From the NCBI GenBank assembly GCA_021234155.1, contig JAJEKV010000102.1, positions 372,001 through 436,000 on the forward strand: a stretch of 64,000 nucleotides of DNA. Reading direction: 5' to 3'. The notes below the pieces were generated by a model. That model was not told the DNA's origin. It saw nothing but the letters and a program-made list of their open reading frames with translations, and did no database searches. A program made the position numbers and the translations under genes. Shown in pieces: positions 33,013 through 45,960 of this stretch (positions are counted from its first letter, which is position 1; the number at the start of each line of letters is the position of its first letter). Origin of the DNA: Isoetes taiwanensis. Taxonomy: Eukaryota; Streptophyta; Lycopodiopsida; Isoetales; Isoetaceae.

Positions 33013-36000
33013 ATGGCGGCTACTTTAACCGAGACACATCGTCTCATAGAGAGATTTGACGGCATCAGTTTCCATCACTGGAAACTTAAAATGAAGATGC
33101 TACCTTCTATAAAAAGATTTATGGAGGATGGTTGATGGTTCTGAAGTGTGACCAACTGCCCAAGAAGAGAAGGCCAAATGGGAGGCCCGAGATGGTAGAG
33201 CACTCGCTGCTATCATACTCAATCTGAAGGACAATGTGGTGACTCATGTCAGCAGCGCCAAAACGTCCAAAGAAGCTTGGGAACATCTAGTTGGTATGTA
33301 TGAACCTCAAGATGCATGCACCAAACTTTTTCTAAGAAAACGATTTTATAATAAAATCTCTCCAAATGGTGAAAATCAAAGCATGGCCGAATTCATCAAA
33401 GAATTCAAGAACTTTTGGAGCAACTCGTCGTAGTTAGCTCTCCAATTCAAGTTTCTGATGCAGTAATGACCCTTCTAGGAAGTTTTCCTCCTTCCTATGA
33501 TACTTTTATACAATCTATAGGCGCTCAAGCAATGGGAGGCTTGAGAACAGCCGCATAGTCTCTAATATCATGTCACCGCAATCCACCATAGCCATGCTTC
33601 TTCAAGAAGAAACTAGAAGAAAGTCATTGAACACTTCTAGTGATGGGGTTGTCGCTTTATACTCAAGCAACAAGCGGTCAAACTCACGGAGGCAAGCCCA
33701 AGTTTAAGGACCCAATTCCGCGATCCGGTTTGTCCTTCAATCATCAATCCTTCAACAAGGATGATGCAAGCAAAAGGCTTCAACAAGAAGCCCATGAATC
33801 ACAAATTATCATGCGGTTATTGCGGCAAACCAAACCATTATGCCAAAGATTGTTACACTCGACGAAGAAAAAGAGCGTAACAAGGCCAACGTGATCATCA
33901 ATGATCATCAAGAAAGGTTATGTGTCTCACAAGTTTCATGTTCTTCTGTGACTAACCATTCTAGCGGTTGGCTTTTAGATTCAAAGATCTTTGCTCATAT
34001 GACTCCACAAGCGTGATTCTTTCATCACATATCAAAAGATGCCACAGGCAGGATCGTTCTCTTAGGAGATGATAGTCCCCTTAGTATCGAAGGACAAGGC
34101 AAAGTTTCGTGCAAATGCCTGATGGATCGATCAAAACAATACATGATGTATTACATGTACCCCGCTTGACCAAGAACTTGCTCTCAGTTAGCAAGATTTA
34201 TGATGTTGGCTTAAAAGTCCAATTTGGCATCAATGAGTGCCAACTTCAAGATTCTCATGGATACAAACTTGCTCAAGGCGTACGGGAATAGATTCCCGCT
34301 TTCTAATGTGTCTCAACACTCTGTCAATGCAGTAACCACCACTCCCAACGATGTTTATCAATGGCACTTACGATTGGGAACATGCTCGACTGCATGCCTT
34401 GAAGCAACTCCACTCCAAGAAGATGGTTCGAGATTTCAATATTCAGCCAAATACCAAGTTTGCCAGTATGTGAAGCATGTTTAATTGGCAAGCATCATGG
34501 GTTACCTTTTTCCCAAGGTCGGGTCATTCAAGAGCCGAGCATCCACTTGACTTGGTACACACTGACATTGGTGAGTCCGAAATACTTTCTGATAATGGCT
34601 GTAAATATTTCATCACATTTATTGATGATTACTCTAGATACACCACTGTGTATTTTCTTAAAAGAATGTTTACTTTAGAAGCTTTCAAAGAATACAAAAC
34701 TCTAGCTAAGAACCAACTTGGAAGAACCATCAAATGTCTCAGATCTGACAATGGTGGTGAATATATCTCCAAGACATTCACAAGTTTCTGTGCACAACAT
34801 GGAATTGATGAGAAATTTGATCTACCCCATACTCTCTCCTCAACAAAATGGTGTAGCCCAGAGAAAGAATCGCACTCTTTGCTGAAAGTGCAGTATATTG
34901 CATTTGAGTCAACTTCCTCATTATTTTTGGGCCGAAGCTCTAGCAACAACTACCTATATTCAAAATCGATTGCCCACACAAGCCTTGCAAGATCAAACTC
35001 CATATGAAGCTTGGATTGGTAAGCAACCAACATTATCCCATCTAAAAGTGTTTGGTTGTATTGGATATGTGCATGTACCTAAACAAAAACGAAGAAAATG
35101 GGAGGACCATAGTATCAAGTGTATCCTTGTTGGCTACAGTATGTCTGCCAAGGCATATCGTATGTACAACCCCCTTATCAAGAAGGTTTTCATCTCCCGA
35201 GACGTTACATTTGTTGAAGATACCTTTTGGAATCTGAAAGATGTATCTACTACATCATGGTGCCAAGGCACTTGGCAAGTCCTCTATCCTCCCATATCTC
35301 CTCTCACTCAGGATGATAACATGCCACCCAAAACTCCAATTATACAAGCACAATAACAATCTTCTGTCATAGTGCGGAGGAAGCCGAAAAAACATCAACT
35401 TCGAAGATCTTGCTCCCAAAATTATGCAAGATGAAGATGTTCAAGATGCCCAACCAATCACCTCGAGTGAGGAAGCCACTGATCATGTGCAACAATTTAT
35501 GGATAGCCCACTTCCTCTAGTGGCATCCCCAAGTACAAGTCAATATGGTCGAAAACTTACTCCATCTTTGAAGGCTTTAGAGTCTTCCATGCAAACACTA
35601 AAGAAGCATTTTGCTATGCCCATAGTTGATGGTCCATTGACTCTTAAAGATGCTTTATCAGATCCAAATTCCAAAGAATGGCATGATGCTATGACTTCGA
35701 ATATGACTCTCTCATGAAGAATCAAACATGGACCTTGTAACCACTCCCACCGTATGGTAAAGCAATTGGTTGTAAGTGGCTCTTTAAACGCAAATATAAA
35801 CCTGATGGATCCATTGATCGTTATAAAGCAAGATTAGTAGCAAAAGGATATTCTCAAATTGAAGGGATCGATTATCTTGATACCTTCTCTCCTGTTGTCA
35901 AACTGACATCCATCAGAACTCTCCTCATACTTGCTGCTTCTCAAGATATGCATATCCATCAATTGGATGATAAGACTGCATTTCTAAATGGTAACTTGGA

Positions 36001-36329
36001 ATAAGATATCTTCATGAAACAACCCGAAGGTTATGTTCAACCTGCACAAGAGACTTTAGTATGCAAGTTACATAAGTCTTTATATGGCCTCAAGCAGTCT
36101 CCACGTGCATGGTATCAACGGATTGACACCTTTCTCAAGTCACATAGCTATGAGCAAGGGGGAGCAGACAGTAATATCTACATCAAGAAGAGAAACTTTC
36201 ATATTTTGCTCCTAGCTCCGTATATGGATGATGCCATATTAATAAGCAACAACTTGCATTTTCTGAGCGAGTGTAAACAAATTCTTGCGAAAGAATTTCA
36301 AATGACTGATTATGGTGAAATTGCATACT
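33013..36329 (+). pseudogene. Ty1/copia gag-pol, multiply broken and 3' truncated
   Basis: ATG at 33013 starts 'MAATLTETHRLIERFDGISF'. Next come a copia Gag segment ('SKEAWEHLVGMYEP') and a CCHC knuckle 'CGYCGKPNHYAKDC' near 33820. The protease region 'SGWLLDSKIFAHMTP' has DSK where active elements have DSG. Then come GAG-pre-integrase ('YQWHLRLG'), a zinc segment ('CEACLIGKHHGLPF'), an integrase core ('FIDDYSRYTTVYFL', 'LRSDNGGEYISKTF') and RT ('[20 protein letters not shown]', 'KSLYGLKQSPRAWYQ', 'YMDDAIL'). There are at least five stops or frameshifts. RNase H and the 3' LTR are missing because a LINE sequence takes over near 36,329. Confidence 0.95.
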
Positions 36330-37450
36330 TGGTCCTATTATTACCAGAATTAAAAAGAAACTTGGTATGTATTCTTCATTTCTATCTTTGGCTGGGAGGG
36401 TGCAGATTGCTAATGCAGGCATCAGTAGTACTCATGTGTACTTTTCATCAGTAATAGTGGGTGATAAAGCATCATATAGTAAAATTGAGTCAGCTATTAG
36501 AAGCTTTATCTGGCAAAGGGTACATAAGGTTGCTTGGGGAGACCTCATAAAACCAAGGAAAGAAGGAGGACTTGGCTGTAAGGATCTGTTCACTCAGGCT
36601 TAGGCTCTGGCTGCCAAGATGATATGGAGAGCCATCTATAATTCCTCCCCATCCCCTGCTATGAAACTGATCAGATTTTGGTTACAAGAATCATTCCCAA
36701 TAGGTAGCCAGGTCTTAAACATGATCTCCCTGGACTCGACCTTTTTCAGTTTAATCCATGTCCAAACACATCTATTGTGATGAGAAGATTGTTTGAGGTC
36801 TCGGAATGAGGCGACTCTTTGTTATAGACCTCTGTTTTTAGATGCTAAATGCAAAGATATCAATTTTTTCTGGATTCCAGAGGTGCTGAATAGTGAAAAT
36901 GAGTGCTTGGCTCTCAAACACCCACAAAAGTACATGCAATGGCATGAAGCTGGAATTAGGAAGATTAAGGATTTGAGATCAGGGGAAAATGCCTGGAGGA
37001 AATGGGAAGAAATAGCAATGGTTACCAAAGGTTCAATGTTGGACAGGAAAATATACAGTCTCATTATGGATAAGATACAGGAATATGAAGAATTATATGA
37101 TAGCTCCAATCAGTGGCACATAAAAGGGAAAGAGATCTACTCAGTGAAGATTATTTATAAATATCTAGTGACACATAAACCTTCCAAGGCAACTCAGCTA
37201 TGGAACTGTGGTGAAAAGAAGTTGGCTAAGGTCTGTGCTCGAGGTTGGAAAAACTACACAGCTAACAAAGTAAAGACTTTCATTTGGTTAGTGCTACATC
37301 AAAGCCTCTCCACAAATTACAGGAGAGCCAAGTATGATACCTCTTGTTCAGAGACATGTTTTTTTGTGTCCCAAAATTCTGGAGTTTTGCCGCTACATGA
37401 TATTGAAAGGCATTTTCAGACCATTCAATTTAAAGCCACTGCATGATATT
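36330..37450 (+). pseudogene. LINE retrotransposon RT C-terminal fragment
   Basis: The plus strand at 36330-36600 reads 'RIKKKLGMYSSFLSLAGRVQ', 'IANAGISSTHVYFSSVI' and 'KPRKEGGLGCKDL', the conserved region after the RT core of plant LINEs. After a stop at 36601 it resumes at 36793-37446 with 'WRKWEEIAMV', 'DSSNQWHIKGKEIYSVK' and 'NKVKTFIWLVLHQSL', the zf-RVT-like C-terminal part. It starts exactly where copia RT ends. Confidence 0.88.
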
Positions 37451-37497
37451 GAAAGGCATCTTCAGACCATTCAATTTAAAGCTGCTACATGATATTA
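37393..37497. repeat. 46-bp tandem repeat, 2.3 copies
   Basis: CATGATATTGAAAGGCAT is followed by TTCAGACCATTCAATTTAAAG. The block repeats at 37396, 37442 and (partial) 37488, at the 3' end of the LINE fragment. Confidence 0.93.
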
Positions 37498-37918
37498 AAA
37501 TGCAAGCTCTTTTTATGAATCAAGGCCACCAAAACAGTCCCTTATAGCAATTATTGATAATGAAAGGTCATTTCTGTTTATTGTTTATTTGAACACCTTG
37601 CAAGCAAAAGCTCATCTTTAGCATGGGCACGACTTTGAATGCCTTGACTAATATATTTTGACCTTAGTAAAGAACTAATGTATGCAATATATTTTGAATT
37701 TTAAAGTTATTCTACTGAGTAAACATTCATTTGGCTAAACATTATATTATTAAAATGTTGAAAATTTATGCTTAAACTCAACCTAAAGTTGCGTGCAAAA
37801 GCCCCTTGCCTTTCTCTTTCAATTCGAGGTGATTGGAGCCTTTGACTTTTTCTTGCTTCCACATGCACATTTTGGTCTATAAGAGCAGAAATTGAGCATC
37901 AGCTTTTGCTTTAGGAAG

Positions 37919-38092
37919 ATGAGCAAAGAACAACAGAAATTCTCGACACCAATAAGGCAAGTAGATGTCGAGGAAAAGGGAAGATTGGCCCATATGATAA
38001 TTGCAACTCGTATAGTTCCCCATGTTTGTTACGAAGGCCATGAGCTTGCAAACAAACTTCTTCTTCTAGCAGAAAAACGTTATGAGAACTAG
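37919..38092 (+). CDS. Short unassigned ORF (57 aa)
   Basis: ATG at 37919 begins 'MSKEQQKFSTPIRQVDVEEK', followed by 'GHELANKLLLLAEKRYEN' and stop. Composition is protein-like, but I do not recognise a family and no splice context is clear. It may be an exon or chance. Confidence 0.25.
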   Translation: MSKEQQKFSTPIRQVDVEEKGRLAHMIIATRIVPHVCYEGHELANKLLLLAEKRYEN

Positions 38093-38099
38093 GGATAAC

Positions 38100-39540
38100 T
38101 GCCTAGCCAACTATAAGAAAGTCTATGTATTCGATCCTATATGCAAAATCAGGAAGACTTTGAGATTCATTAAGTTCCATTGTCAGAGTTGATGCTACAC
38201 TAACAAGTTGGCCAAACTTGCCACGTTGCTGTCTCCTTTAACGTTTTGACCTTTTAGCATATCTTAGCCCATAGACATTTACAGTGAAAACAATAGCTTA
38301 GCAATTAATTTTCCTTGGCAAGGTGTTTATTCTTGCTAGGGAGTCACACTTCATATAGTCTTGTATATTTATTCTTTACTTTGCCTCTTATTCTCTTGCT
38401 ATTTGCTATTTCAATAAAATTCCCAAGATGACACTCTCAGTTAGGGTCTTGCTAATGAGATCCTAGAGCATTGTCAATCTAAGACACCACGGATTCAAGT
38501 CTATATGCGTAGTAGCAAGGGGCCTGCTAATTATACCATTAAGCAAGTTAATTACTATATATAGCGTCATAGTCTCAATATGGGATCTAATCAAGAAACT
38601 TATATATTAACTGCTCGTAGCTGCAGGATTGTATAATTTTAAGAGAGACCAGTGTGTATACGAACCTTTTCATAGGGATTTCAAATAAGCTAGGCTTGGA
38701 GGTAGCAACTCTAGATTGAACAAATAATCATGTATATGAACAATGTCAACGATCACATCAAACAAATCGGTTAGACTAGATTCTATAAAACCACTCACAC
38801 AAACATATCAAAATACTTCTACCATCTCTTATGCCACGCGCACACACTTTTCAATTGTAACTGTGTTGACTATGTGTAAGTTTTGTCGTTTTCAATAAAA
38901 GCCTAAACTATCACAAACATCAATCAATCCGTAGACTATAGACATTCCATTGTTTATTCATTTCTATCCACGCTATGACTTCCATTATTCCTATCTATTC
39001 CGTGCAGCTTCACGACTAAATTTACTCATTCCACACATCCACGACTAATGCCCCGCGATCGGCGGCTCACGCTTCTAGTTACATTTACATATAGGATGCA
39101 TATTAGAATGCATATGAACGTACTTTGTAAGTTTTTGCTTTATATTGGTGGATGATATTTTGCCAATTACATTTGAACTCTAATTATATGTGCTTTCTTC
39201 TTTTTAGGTATATCTGCCTTACATTTCTTGCACTTCTTAAATTTACCTACATTGCTTTTGATTGCATCGACTTTACAGTTGTTTTACATCTATTTGATTA
39301 ATGCTATGATTATGTATGTTTTTACATCTGGAATAGGATTGATTCTTATATGTTTGAACTCAAAAGTAGCTTATAATTGCAATGACCCTTGTACCACTTT
39401 GTGCAAGACCTTCTGTACTTTCTTTGTTCAAAGTTATCGTGGCTTCTTCCAATATCAACATAATCGTTATTATTATTAACATAACCAAACTGTATACAAT
39501 AATTTGATCATATACAACCCATAATTCAGGCATGCAATCT
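38100..39540. other. No gene recognised
   Basis: AT-rich sequence without recognisable coding potential or clear repeats. Confidence 0.4.
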
Positions 39541-39548
39541 CATCTATT

Positions 39549-39668
39549 TAGGAAGAAGTAATCTTCACCGGCAAAAGATTTTAGGGCGTAAGCTCTCACG
39601 AGCGACCGACAATAGTCACGAGTGATGGCGTGCGCCCTGAAATCTTCTGTCGGAGAAGATTCTTTGAC
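39549..39668. mobile_element. Foldback (MITE-like) hairpin
   Basis: AATCTTCACCGGCAAAAGATTTTAGGGCG on the left arm, given in landmarks AATCTTCACCGG and AAGATTTTAGGGCG, pairs with CGCCCTGAAATCTT and CGGAGAAGATT on the right arm (to about 39662). An inner part (CTCACGAG/CACGAGTG) sits around the loop. The imperfect inverted repeat spans about 115 bp. No target duplication was confirmed. Confidence 0.6.
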
Positions 39669-39782
39669 GGAAAAAACGAGCATCATATTTTTGCCCGCTT
39701 TTCAGTGTATCCGATGATGAAAGATGATTAACAGAATCAAAAGTTCGACAAACAGAATCAAAAATTCGACAGCCATTCAATA

Positions 39783-39909
39783 ACAAGGTGCTGCGCACGA
39801 AGGGTTGCCCTCCATGGTCGAAGGGTGAAGTGGCTTAAATCATAGTTCAAAGTCATGTTTTCACAATCAATTCAAATTGCTACTTCAAGACAATAGAGTA
39901 CTTGATACG
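39783..39909. repeat. Dispersed direct repeat, copy 2
   Basis: Matches 31079-31207 in the same orientation, about 8.7 kb apart. Confidence 0.85.
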
Positions 39910-41900
39910 TGATAATATACGAACCAATGAATCAAAATTGCTATTTTAAACATTGACATTTTGTGAAGATGATGGTACACATTTGCATCACTAACTCCTG
40001 CTTAGATGTTGAGCCTAGGCCATGTTGAAGGCAATGATTTGGAGTCTGTCATTAAGCTCGAACGTGCATTTACCCTGGCTCAACCAACGATCAACGATTG
40101 AAAAATGCCGTTAATGTCATGCAAGTTTAAGCCCTGAAGCAGCTCTTGCAATAGCTGATGTTCTCCCTTAAATTTGAAGTTTTGAAAGTAAGGAATTACT
40201 TAAAATATTTAGCATTTGCATGTTAGAAAAAGGTCCCTCTTTTTCACTCATCTGTATGCATGCATCCTACTTCTAGTTCTTATTAGGGTGAACCAATTTG
40301 AAGATCCATAGTTGTTTCCATAACCAAAGAACTTTGAACCATCTAAAATCATGTACATGCATGTTTTTCAAATAGATAAACACTCCGGTTAAAGTTCTTC
40401 CCATAACCAAAGACTTTTAGACCAACTAAGTTCAGATTACATGTACAGCCAAGATAAGAGCAGGCCATCGCACATATTACAGTTATTCTAAAATTTTGCT
40501 ACTCATTGATGAATTATTGCCACCTAATATGGTGTCCAGGCCTTCAATTTGTCCTTCCAGGATGAAGGCACGGAGTGTCGAAACTAGCTTGCAATTCTAC
40601 ATGGCATGGCACATCAATTAAATGTGTCTATCCGGTTATTCCTGCAGATAGAAGGCAGATCAAACATAGACCACAGATAGTTGTGCTTAAACTTGAAATG
40701 CACTCAAATTCATAATATGGAAGAAGGATGCAATACTTCTGACGAACCTTGTCAACGAAGAAGTCAGTCCTTGGCATGAAAAAGTTTGACATAATTACAA
40801 TAGGCGTAGAATTCCCTGAAGCACTAAAATAGACATGATCTCCTGGACGGGCACTCCAAATTCTATACTTTATAGATGCACACTTCACATTCTTACAGAT
40901 TGTTCAAGATGGTTAATAAGATAATGTCCAAGCATAATTTTTAAGTTGATGGTCTTTTACCTGTGCAATAAGCCATGCTCCTGTTAAAATGTGTAATCTT
41001 CCATATTTACACCTATGCACACACCGTCCCCTTAAGTATAATTACATTCAATGTGACGTTTAACTCCTAAAAAATTTCCCATATATTCACAAGTATAATT
41101 ATAAATCGATATTATTGTTTATGTCATAGCACATGAGAAAGCCCTGCGAACCTATAACTATCCCCTAATTTAAATCTGCTGCAATGTTTTATTTCTTTTT
41201 GTGTATATATTAATGTCATTTTAGTGGTTAGGGGCAAACCCAGCAAATCAATGTTAGTCTATTGTACACACAATAGTTGTAACTAGCATACTTCTACCAA
41301 ACCCAAACCCAAGTTGTAGTTGTGGCCATTGGAATAAGTTGGGTGCAAAATCAACATCAGGTCCTCTAGGCTTCGATCCATGACGTGGCACATAAGTCAG
41401 AAGAGTAGTTAGAAGTTAATTACTAGAACGAAATGCTAGTCTAGATATAAGGAAGAGCATGCATGTCCAATAAAGGTGCAATGTAATTTTTTCTTAGGTG
41501 AACTCGGTTGTTCTTTTGCTTGGTTCACGAGCTCTCTTGCTTCTTGCTTTGCTTGCCTGTTTCTTGGTGCCTAGGTCACCAAACTTTAACATGGATGAGT
41601 TATAAACAGCAACCCATATAAAGAGGCCATCAGTTGTTAAAAAGGAAAGAAAGCAAAAAAAGATTATTACTAACATCTACGGAAGACCCATAGGGTCTTT
41701 GAGATCAAGAACATATAAAATTGAGGATCTGCAAGGAAGGTGAAACCTCCAAGACACTAAAAAGGAGTAATATTGCAAATCAATTTAGGGTTCCTAGGAA
41801 GATGATCCAATTGCCATCATGGCTGTTCCAAGGACTGATGTGATACCAGCATTTGGTCGCTTTTAAACCCTATCCTGTATTTTCTTCTGAAAGGAATGCT
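39910..41900. other. No gene recognised
   Basis: Long AT-rich stretch with short frames only; no domain identified. Confidence 0.4.
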
Positions 41901-41907
41901 CATGCTT

Positions 41908-42279
41908 CTATTTTGCTGCCCACTTAATCATTCCTTTAATATTATGAAGTTTCCTTTTCTTCAGGAAGGCGTCCATCGTTCCAGTTTCATCAACAAGGAA
42001 GAATGAAGAAATTGTTGTTTGCTTTAGGCCACTAGGGCTGCTGTTGCTGTTTTTGAGGATGCCCCTTTTCTGAGCGAGCTCATGAACAAATAAACATATA
42101 CATTTCTGGTCATAATACTTCATGTGCTCTTCTGACTTTACCATGCCCAAATTGCATACAGCACGTTTCCTATCCTCCCGGCTAAGATGTTTAGCATGTC
42201 CCAGCTCAAATTCCAACTGATGAGGACACCGTGAACTGTCCCATTGAGAATCTGGTCTTATTTGGAAGTTCAATCCCAA
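41908..42279 (-). pseudogene. Possible LINE C-terminal zinc-motif fragment
   Basis: The 123-aa minus frame contains 'LEFELGHAKHLSREDRKRAV', then 'CNLGMVKSEEHMKYYDQKC'. This resembles the L-x-x-E-x-G..RedR..C..G.V..EEH...C pattern of LINE RT C-termini, but with only one of the first Cys pair. The remainder ('GTMDAFLKKRKLHN') is not recognised. Confidence 0.35.
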
Positions 42280-43725
42280 AATAACCTGGTCTTACTATAA
42301 AACCATCAGTCTAGAAAGTTCTCCTTAGAAAGAACGCCCTAGAATTGAAAAATTAAGTGATGCCATAGTACCTCTGTCTCAATTGTCAGACCTAACTGAT
42401 CACTGTGCTTCGAAAAAAAAACATAGCATAGCAGTAGAAAATCCATGAGGCAACAAGAAACTTCATAAACGTAGACACTATACTTCAACTGGCATTGCAG
42501 GAAGCAGTACAGCTCTGAAACATCAACTAACTATTTAAGAGAGTGGAGCAAAGTTTATGTTACAATATAACTAACTTCAATGCTCAACGCATAGAAAAAT
42601 CAATTTACAACCATAATAGGGGGTTTACCTGGCCGGCAAAAATTTGGTCCTCAATTTGATTTATAAGCAAAGCATACAAAGGTGCAAGGACAAACCCGGG
42701 AGGCGCATTTACTTTGGTAAAGGGCGTGTTTCTGCACTATTGCAAGCCTTTCCCCAGGTTGTCCTAAAAGTGCCACCTCACCTATACCATTGGCTTTCAT
42801 CCATATAGCATCACAGATAGGTCAGGTTACAAGATATGACAGCACCCACACCATTCCCATGGCCCTGTCATCCAGATTTGCATACTCTAGAACACGTTCT
42901 CCTGCATCAAAAACAGAAATTAGAATGCAAAGTAGACTATACGTATGAGCAATATCTGTCATAATAGGAAGTGAGTTATCAAAGTAAATAAATTCGAGCC
43001 TCAAATAGATTGTGGCCCCTCACAAAAAGAATTTGCAATCTAATGCATAAAAGCGGCGTTTTTTATTTATTACTTTCTTAAAAACTACTCAATATCAATA
43101 AGCGGACAGCGTACTATTTTGAACTTGTTTCCACCATTCATCAATTGCTTTCCCTTTTTGAATGTGTTCGGCATACGATTCCCAGTCAAATGTTCTTTTC
43201 GCGCGATTTAATGCCCGAGAGGCGTAATATCTCGCCTCGGACAAAATCAAGCATCTTACTTTGCGGTGTAATATTTGTAGCTTGCTCCAATGGCCTATCG
43301 ACATATGAAAGGATAGAATCTTTTTTGCGTTGTTTCAGCCTGTTAGGAAATAAAAAGAAAGAAAGATTACATTAACGCCTACGAGAGACCACTTGGGTCT
43401 AGGAGGAAGCAAATGACTAAAAGGTTTATTAATAAGTTTGTACCCGGATCTGACATGCGGACCTCGATATCAAAAAGTAATTCAATCAGAACCTACTTTT
43501 ACATTGCCTCTTATACTAATAATTCAATCAGGACCTATTTTTCCATTGACTCTAGCCTTCTACTATGTATTAGATATAGCATATATTTAGAGTGCCAAGA
43601 ATGCTTCCTTTATTCATGTATCGCATAATATAAAAATATTCTGGCTGTCAAGAAAGTAAATTCCCAAATAAGAACACAGAAAAATGAGAAGGGAAATTAG
43701 ATCTAACATGTTGGAAGAGCAACGC
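42280..43725. other. No gene recognised
   Basis: Short frames only. A 69-aa minus frame at 43304-43095 ('LSEARYYASRALNRAKRTF') is protein-like but unassigned. Confidence 0.35.
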
Positions 43726-43728
43726 TAG

Positions 43729-44541
43729 TTACTCGCCACAACCAACATATAGTGATGAATTAGGAAAAGAGATGGAATTTTGCTTGTATGCTTTCTGCAG
43801 CCTATAATTTGTATCGAACTGACAACAAATACAAACGAGATCAAGTCCAGAGATCGCATCTACCACCATCCAGTCTTCGTCAATTGTAAGCGTAATGGCC
43901 GCTAACATGGTACAAGAATAACTTTGCTCCTCCTCGTTAGCAAGCCAAACACATAAGTTATCAGATTGTTTGCCAACAAACATAAGTGTTCCATCATTTT
44001 GGACGAGTATGAGGTTTTTAAACTTAACTTGACTTAACGGTTCCATTGCAAATGGCTTCTTTGACCAAGAATCTGTGGCAAAGCTGTAACTTATATATCT
44101 TTTTCACGTTATCTGAAAAGTAAACAGATAAAGGCTCTACGGAATCCCCAATACAAATAGGCCTACATCGTCCTTCAAGAAAACTAGCATATCCTAGTAG
44201 TGATTGGCTTCTACACCAGTTATCAGTTTTTGCCTCGTAAATTAACAGATAGTGTCCGTCCAACTGAATGAATAACATAACTAGGTAGTTATCAGTAGAT
44301 AGATCTGCATAAAAACACACATCCCGAATAGAGGACCACTCAAAACCACCGCAAGGGCATATCAAATTACGTGTACAATATGTAAATGGATCATACACAT
44401 AAACCCAATTCTGTTAGACCAAATCCACACTAGAGCAAAGACCATGAGAGTGGCTGACACGCAAGGGAGGACAGATTTGATCAGAAGGTGGCCATTTCTT
44501 CCAATCCACACTACATAAATGATCTTGAGATGAGCCAACAT
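43729..44541 (-). pseudogene. F-box/kelch-type protein C-terminal region
   Basis: The minus strand reads 'VDWKKWPPSDQICPP' (44500s), then a stop near 44420, 'YVYDPFTYCTRNLICPCGGF', 'DGHYLLIYEAKTDNWCRSQS', 'FLEGRCRPICIGDSVEPLSV', and after a frame change near 44035 'NLILVQNDGTLMFVGKQSDN' and 'LCVWLANEEEQSYSC'. The layout (pattern W-x-x-L-P.., V-Y-D-P-x-T, Y-E-x-x-x-D-x-W) is that of the beta-propeller or F-box-associated C-terminus of plant F-box proteins, the substrate-binding part of SCF ligases. The F-box itself is not visible. At least one stop and one frameshift are present. Confidence 0.6.
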
Positions 44542-44734
44542 TAAATTGCATGGATATTGATTCTGTCGTTACGCATCACAACATGTTCATTAAATATAAT
44601 GCACAATGTATCTCTACCATCTTTGATAAGTTGCAACAATGCTCTTACCTCATCTGCCCCTGTTAATGCAGCTTCGGTTGTGAATACAAAGTGTTCTAAT
44701 GATTTGAGGCCATTCTTCTCCTTAGGCAATGCAA

Positions 44735-45259
44735 AAGTGCTTCAATAAGCTCATATGGGTTACTTGATAGCTCCACAAATTCACCAGCTACCCAAGCTGC
44801 AGCAGAGAGGACTCGATGAATGTACTGGCATCCTAAAAATACCGGATCAATCAAGAAATCTCTGCCACCTTCACAAGTTCCTTTCTTACAGAAGGGACAC
44901 GCAAGCCAATATCTATAAACTAACTCATAGAATGCATTTTTGCATGTAGAAAGCACAGTGGATATAAGCTCATTGCTGAAAACACGTTCAGATGAATGTA
45001 TGTACTTCATAAGCACCTAGATAGTTTCAACCAGGTTACCATCAGAAACCATACCTATAACCAAGCGTAAAGCGCTCATCTGAATGCTTGGATCATAGTT
45101 GTTCAGGCACTTCATAATCATACTTTTATCAGCCACTACATCTGGACATCTGGGCATAAATCCTAATAGCATTTGCAAGCCCAAATATTTCAAGTTTGGA
45201 TCATGCTCTGACAAAAGCTTCTCGGGTTTATCCACGCTAGCTAGGTGGCGGCTCGGCAT
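44735..45259 (-). pseudogene. AP-3 complex subunit delta fragment
   Basis: The minus strand encodes 'KLLSEHDPNLKYLGLQMLLG', 'DKSMIMKCLNNYDPSIQMSA' and 'LRLVIGMVSDGNLVETI', then a TAG near 45016, 'STVLSTCKNAFYELVYRYW', and finally 'DFLIDPVFLGCQYIHRVLSA' and 'AAWVAGEFVELSSNPYELIE'. This is the HEAT-repeat solenoid of adaptin delta, which coats AP-3 vesicles bound for the vacuole. Compared with the family, about 25 residues are missing before 'DFLIDP'. The fragment ends at the 'EALL' position. An internal stop and deletion make this a pseudogene. Confidence 0.85.
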
Positions 45260-45821
45260 GGTCCATCAATCCAGACAATACCGTCTTTATACAATCATAT
45301 AGCAATGATTTTGCATCTGTACGTCTCATGTGCTCACATATTGGTTCTACAATCCTCTTACCTGGTCTTTTTACCTAGTCTTTTTGGTCCGGCCTTCATC
45401 TGTAGAAGCCAGAGTCCTAAGAATAAAATGGCATCGGTGCATAATAGACTTCAGGGAGGCAAAAAATTTCTTGGTTTTCTTTGCCCGCTTTGGTGCAATG
45501 TCTTTGTGTTTGTGGGCCTCTGCTGCTGCCGGACTTGAAGGGCTTCGCCTGTGGGGGGTCGCCATATAGCCCGATGCTCTGTCTATCTTCCGATTAGGGG
45601 CCCCCGGTTTCAAACATGGCGGCGTAAAGCGGTATTCGGACCAGAGTTTAAACGAACACGGGGAAATAGGAGGTTTGGGTAAGTCACCCCGGCATATCCT
45701 AGGGATATTCTAGCATATACCTAGGATATGCCAAAAACCCACATAAACAAGGGTTTGCCCCCTAGGGGCAACCCAAAAACATCTTGAAAAGGGCTAAAAT
45801 TTGATGGTCCCTTTTATTCGG

Positions 45822-45911
45822 CATCATAAGTTCTTAAACGAACATGCTTAATTATAAATGTTTTTTCATCATAAGTTCTTAAACGAACATGCTTAATTAT
45901 AAATGTTTTTT
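45822..45911. repeat. Exact 45-bp tandem duplication
   Basis: CATCATAAGTTCTTAAACGA continues through ACATGCTTAATTATAAATGTTTTTT, and the block occurs twice head to tail, at 45822 and 45867. Confidence 0.95.
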
Positions 45912-45960
45912 CCTTGATTGATTGATATTATTAGGAATATTGCAAGGAGAGCTTAATCAA

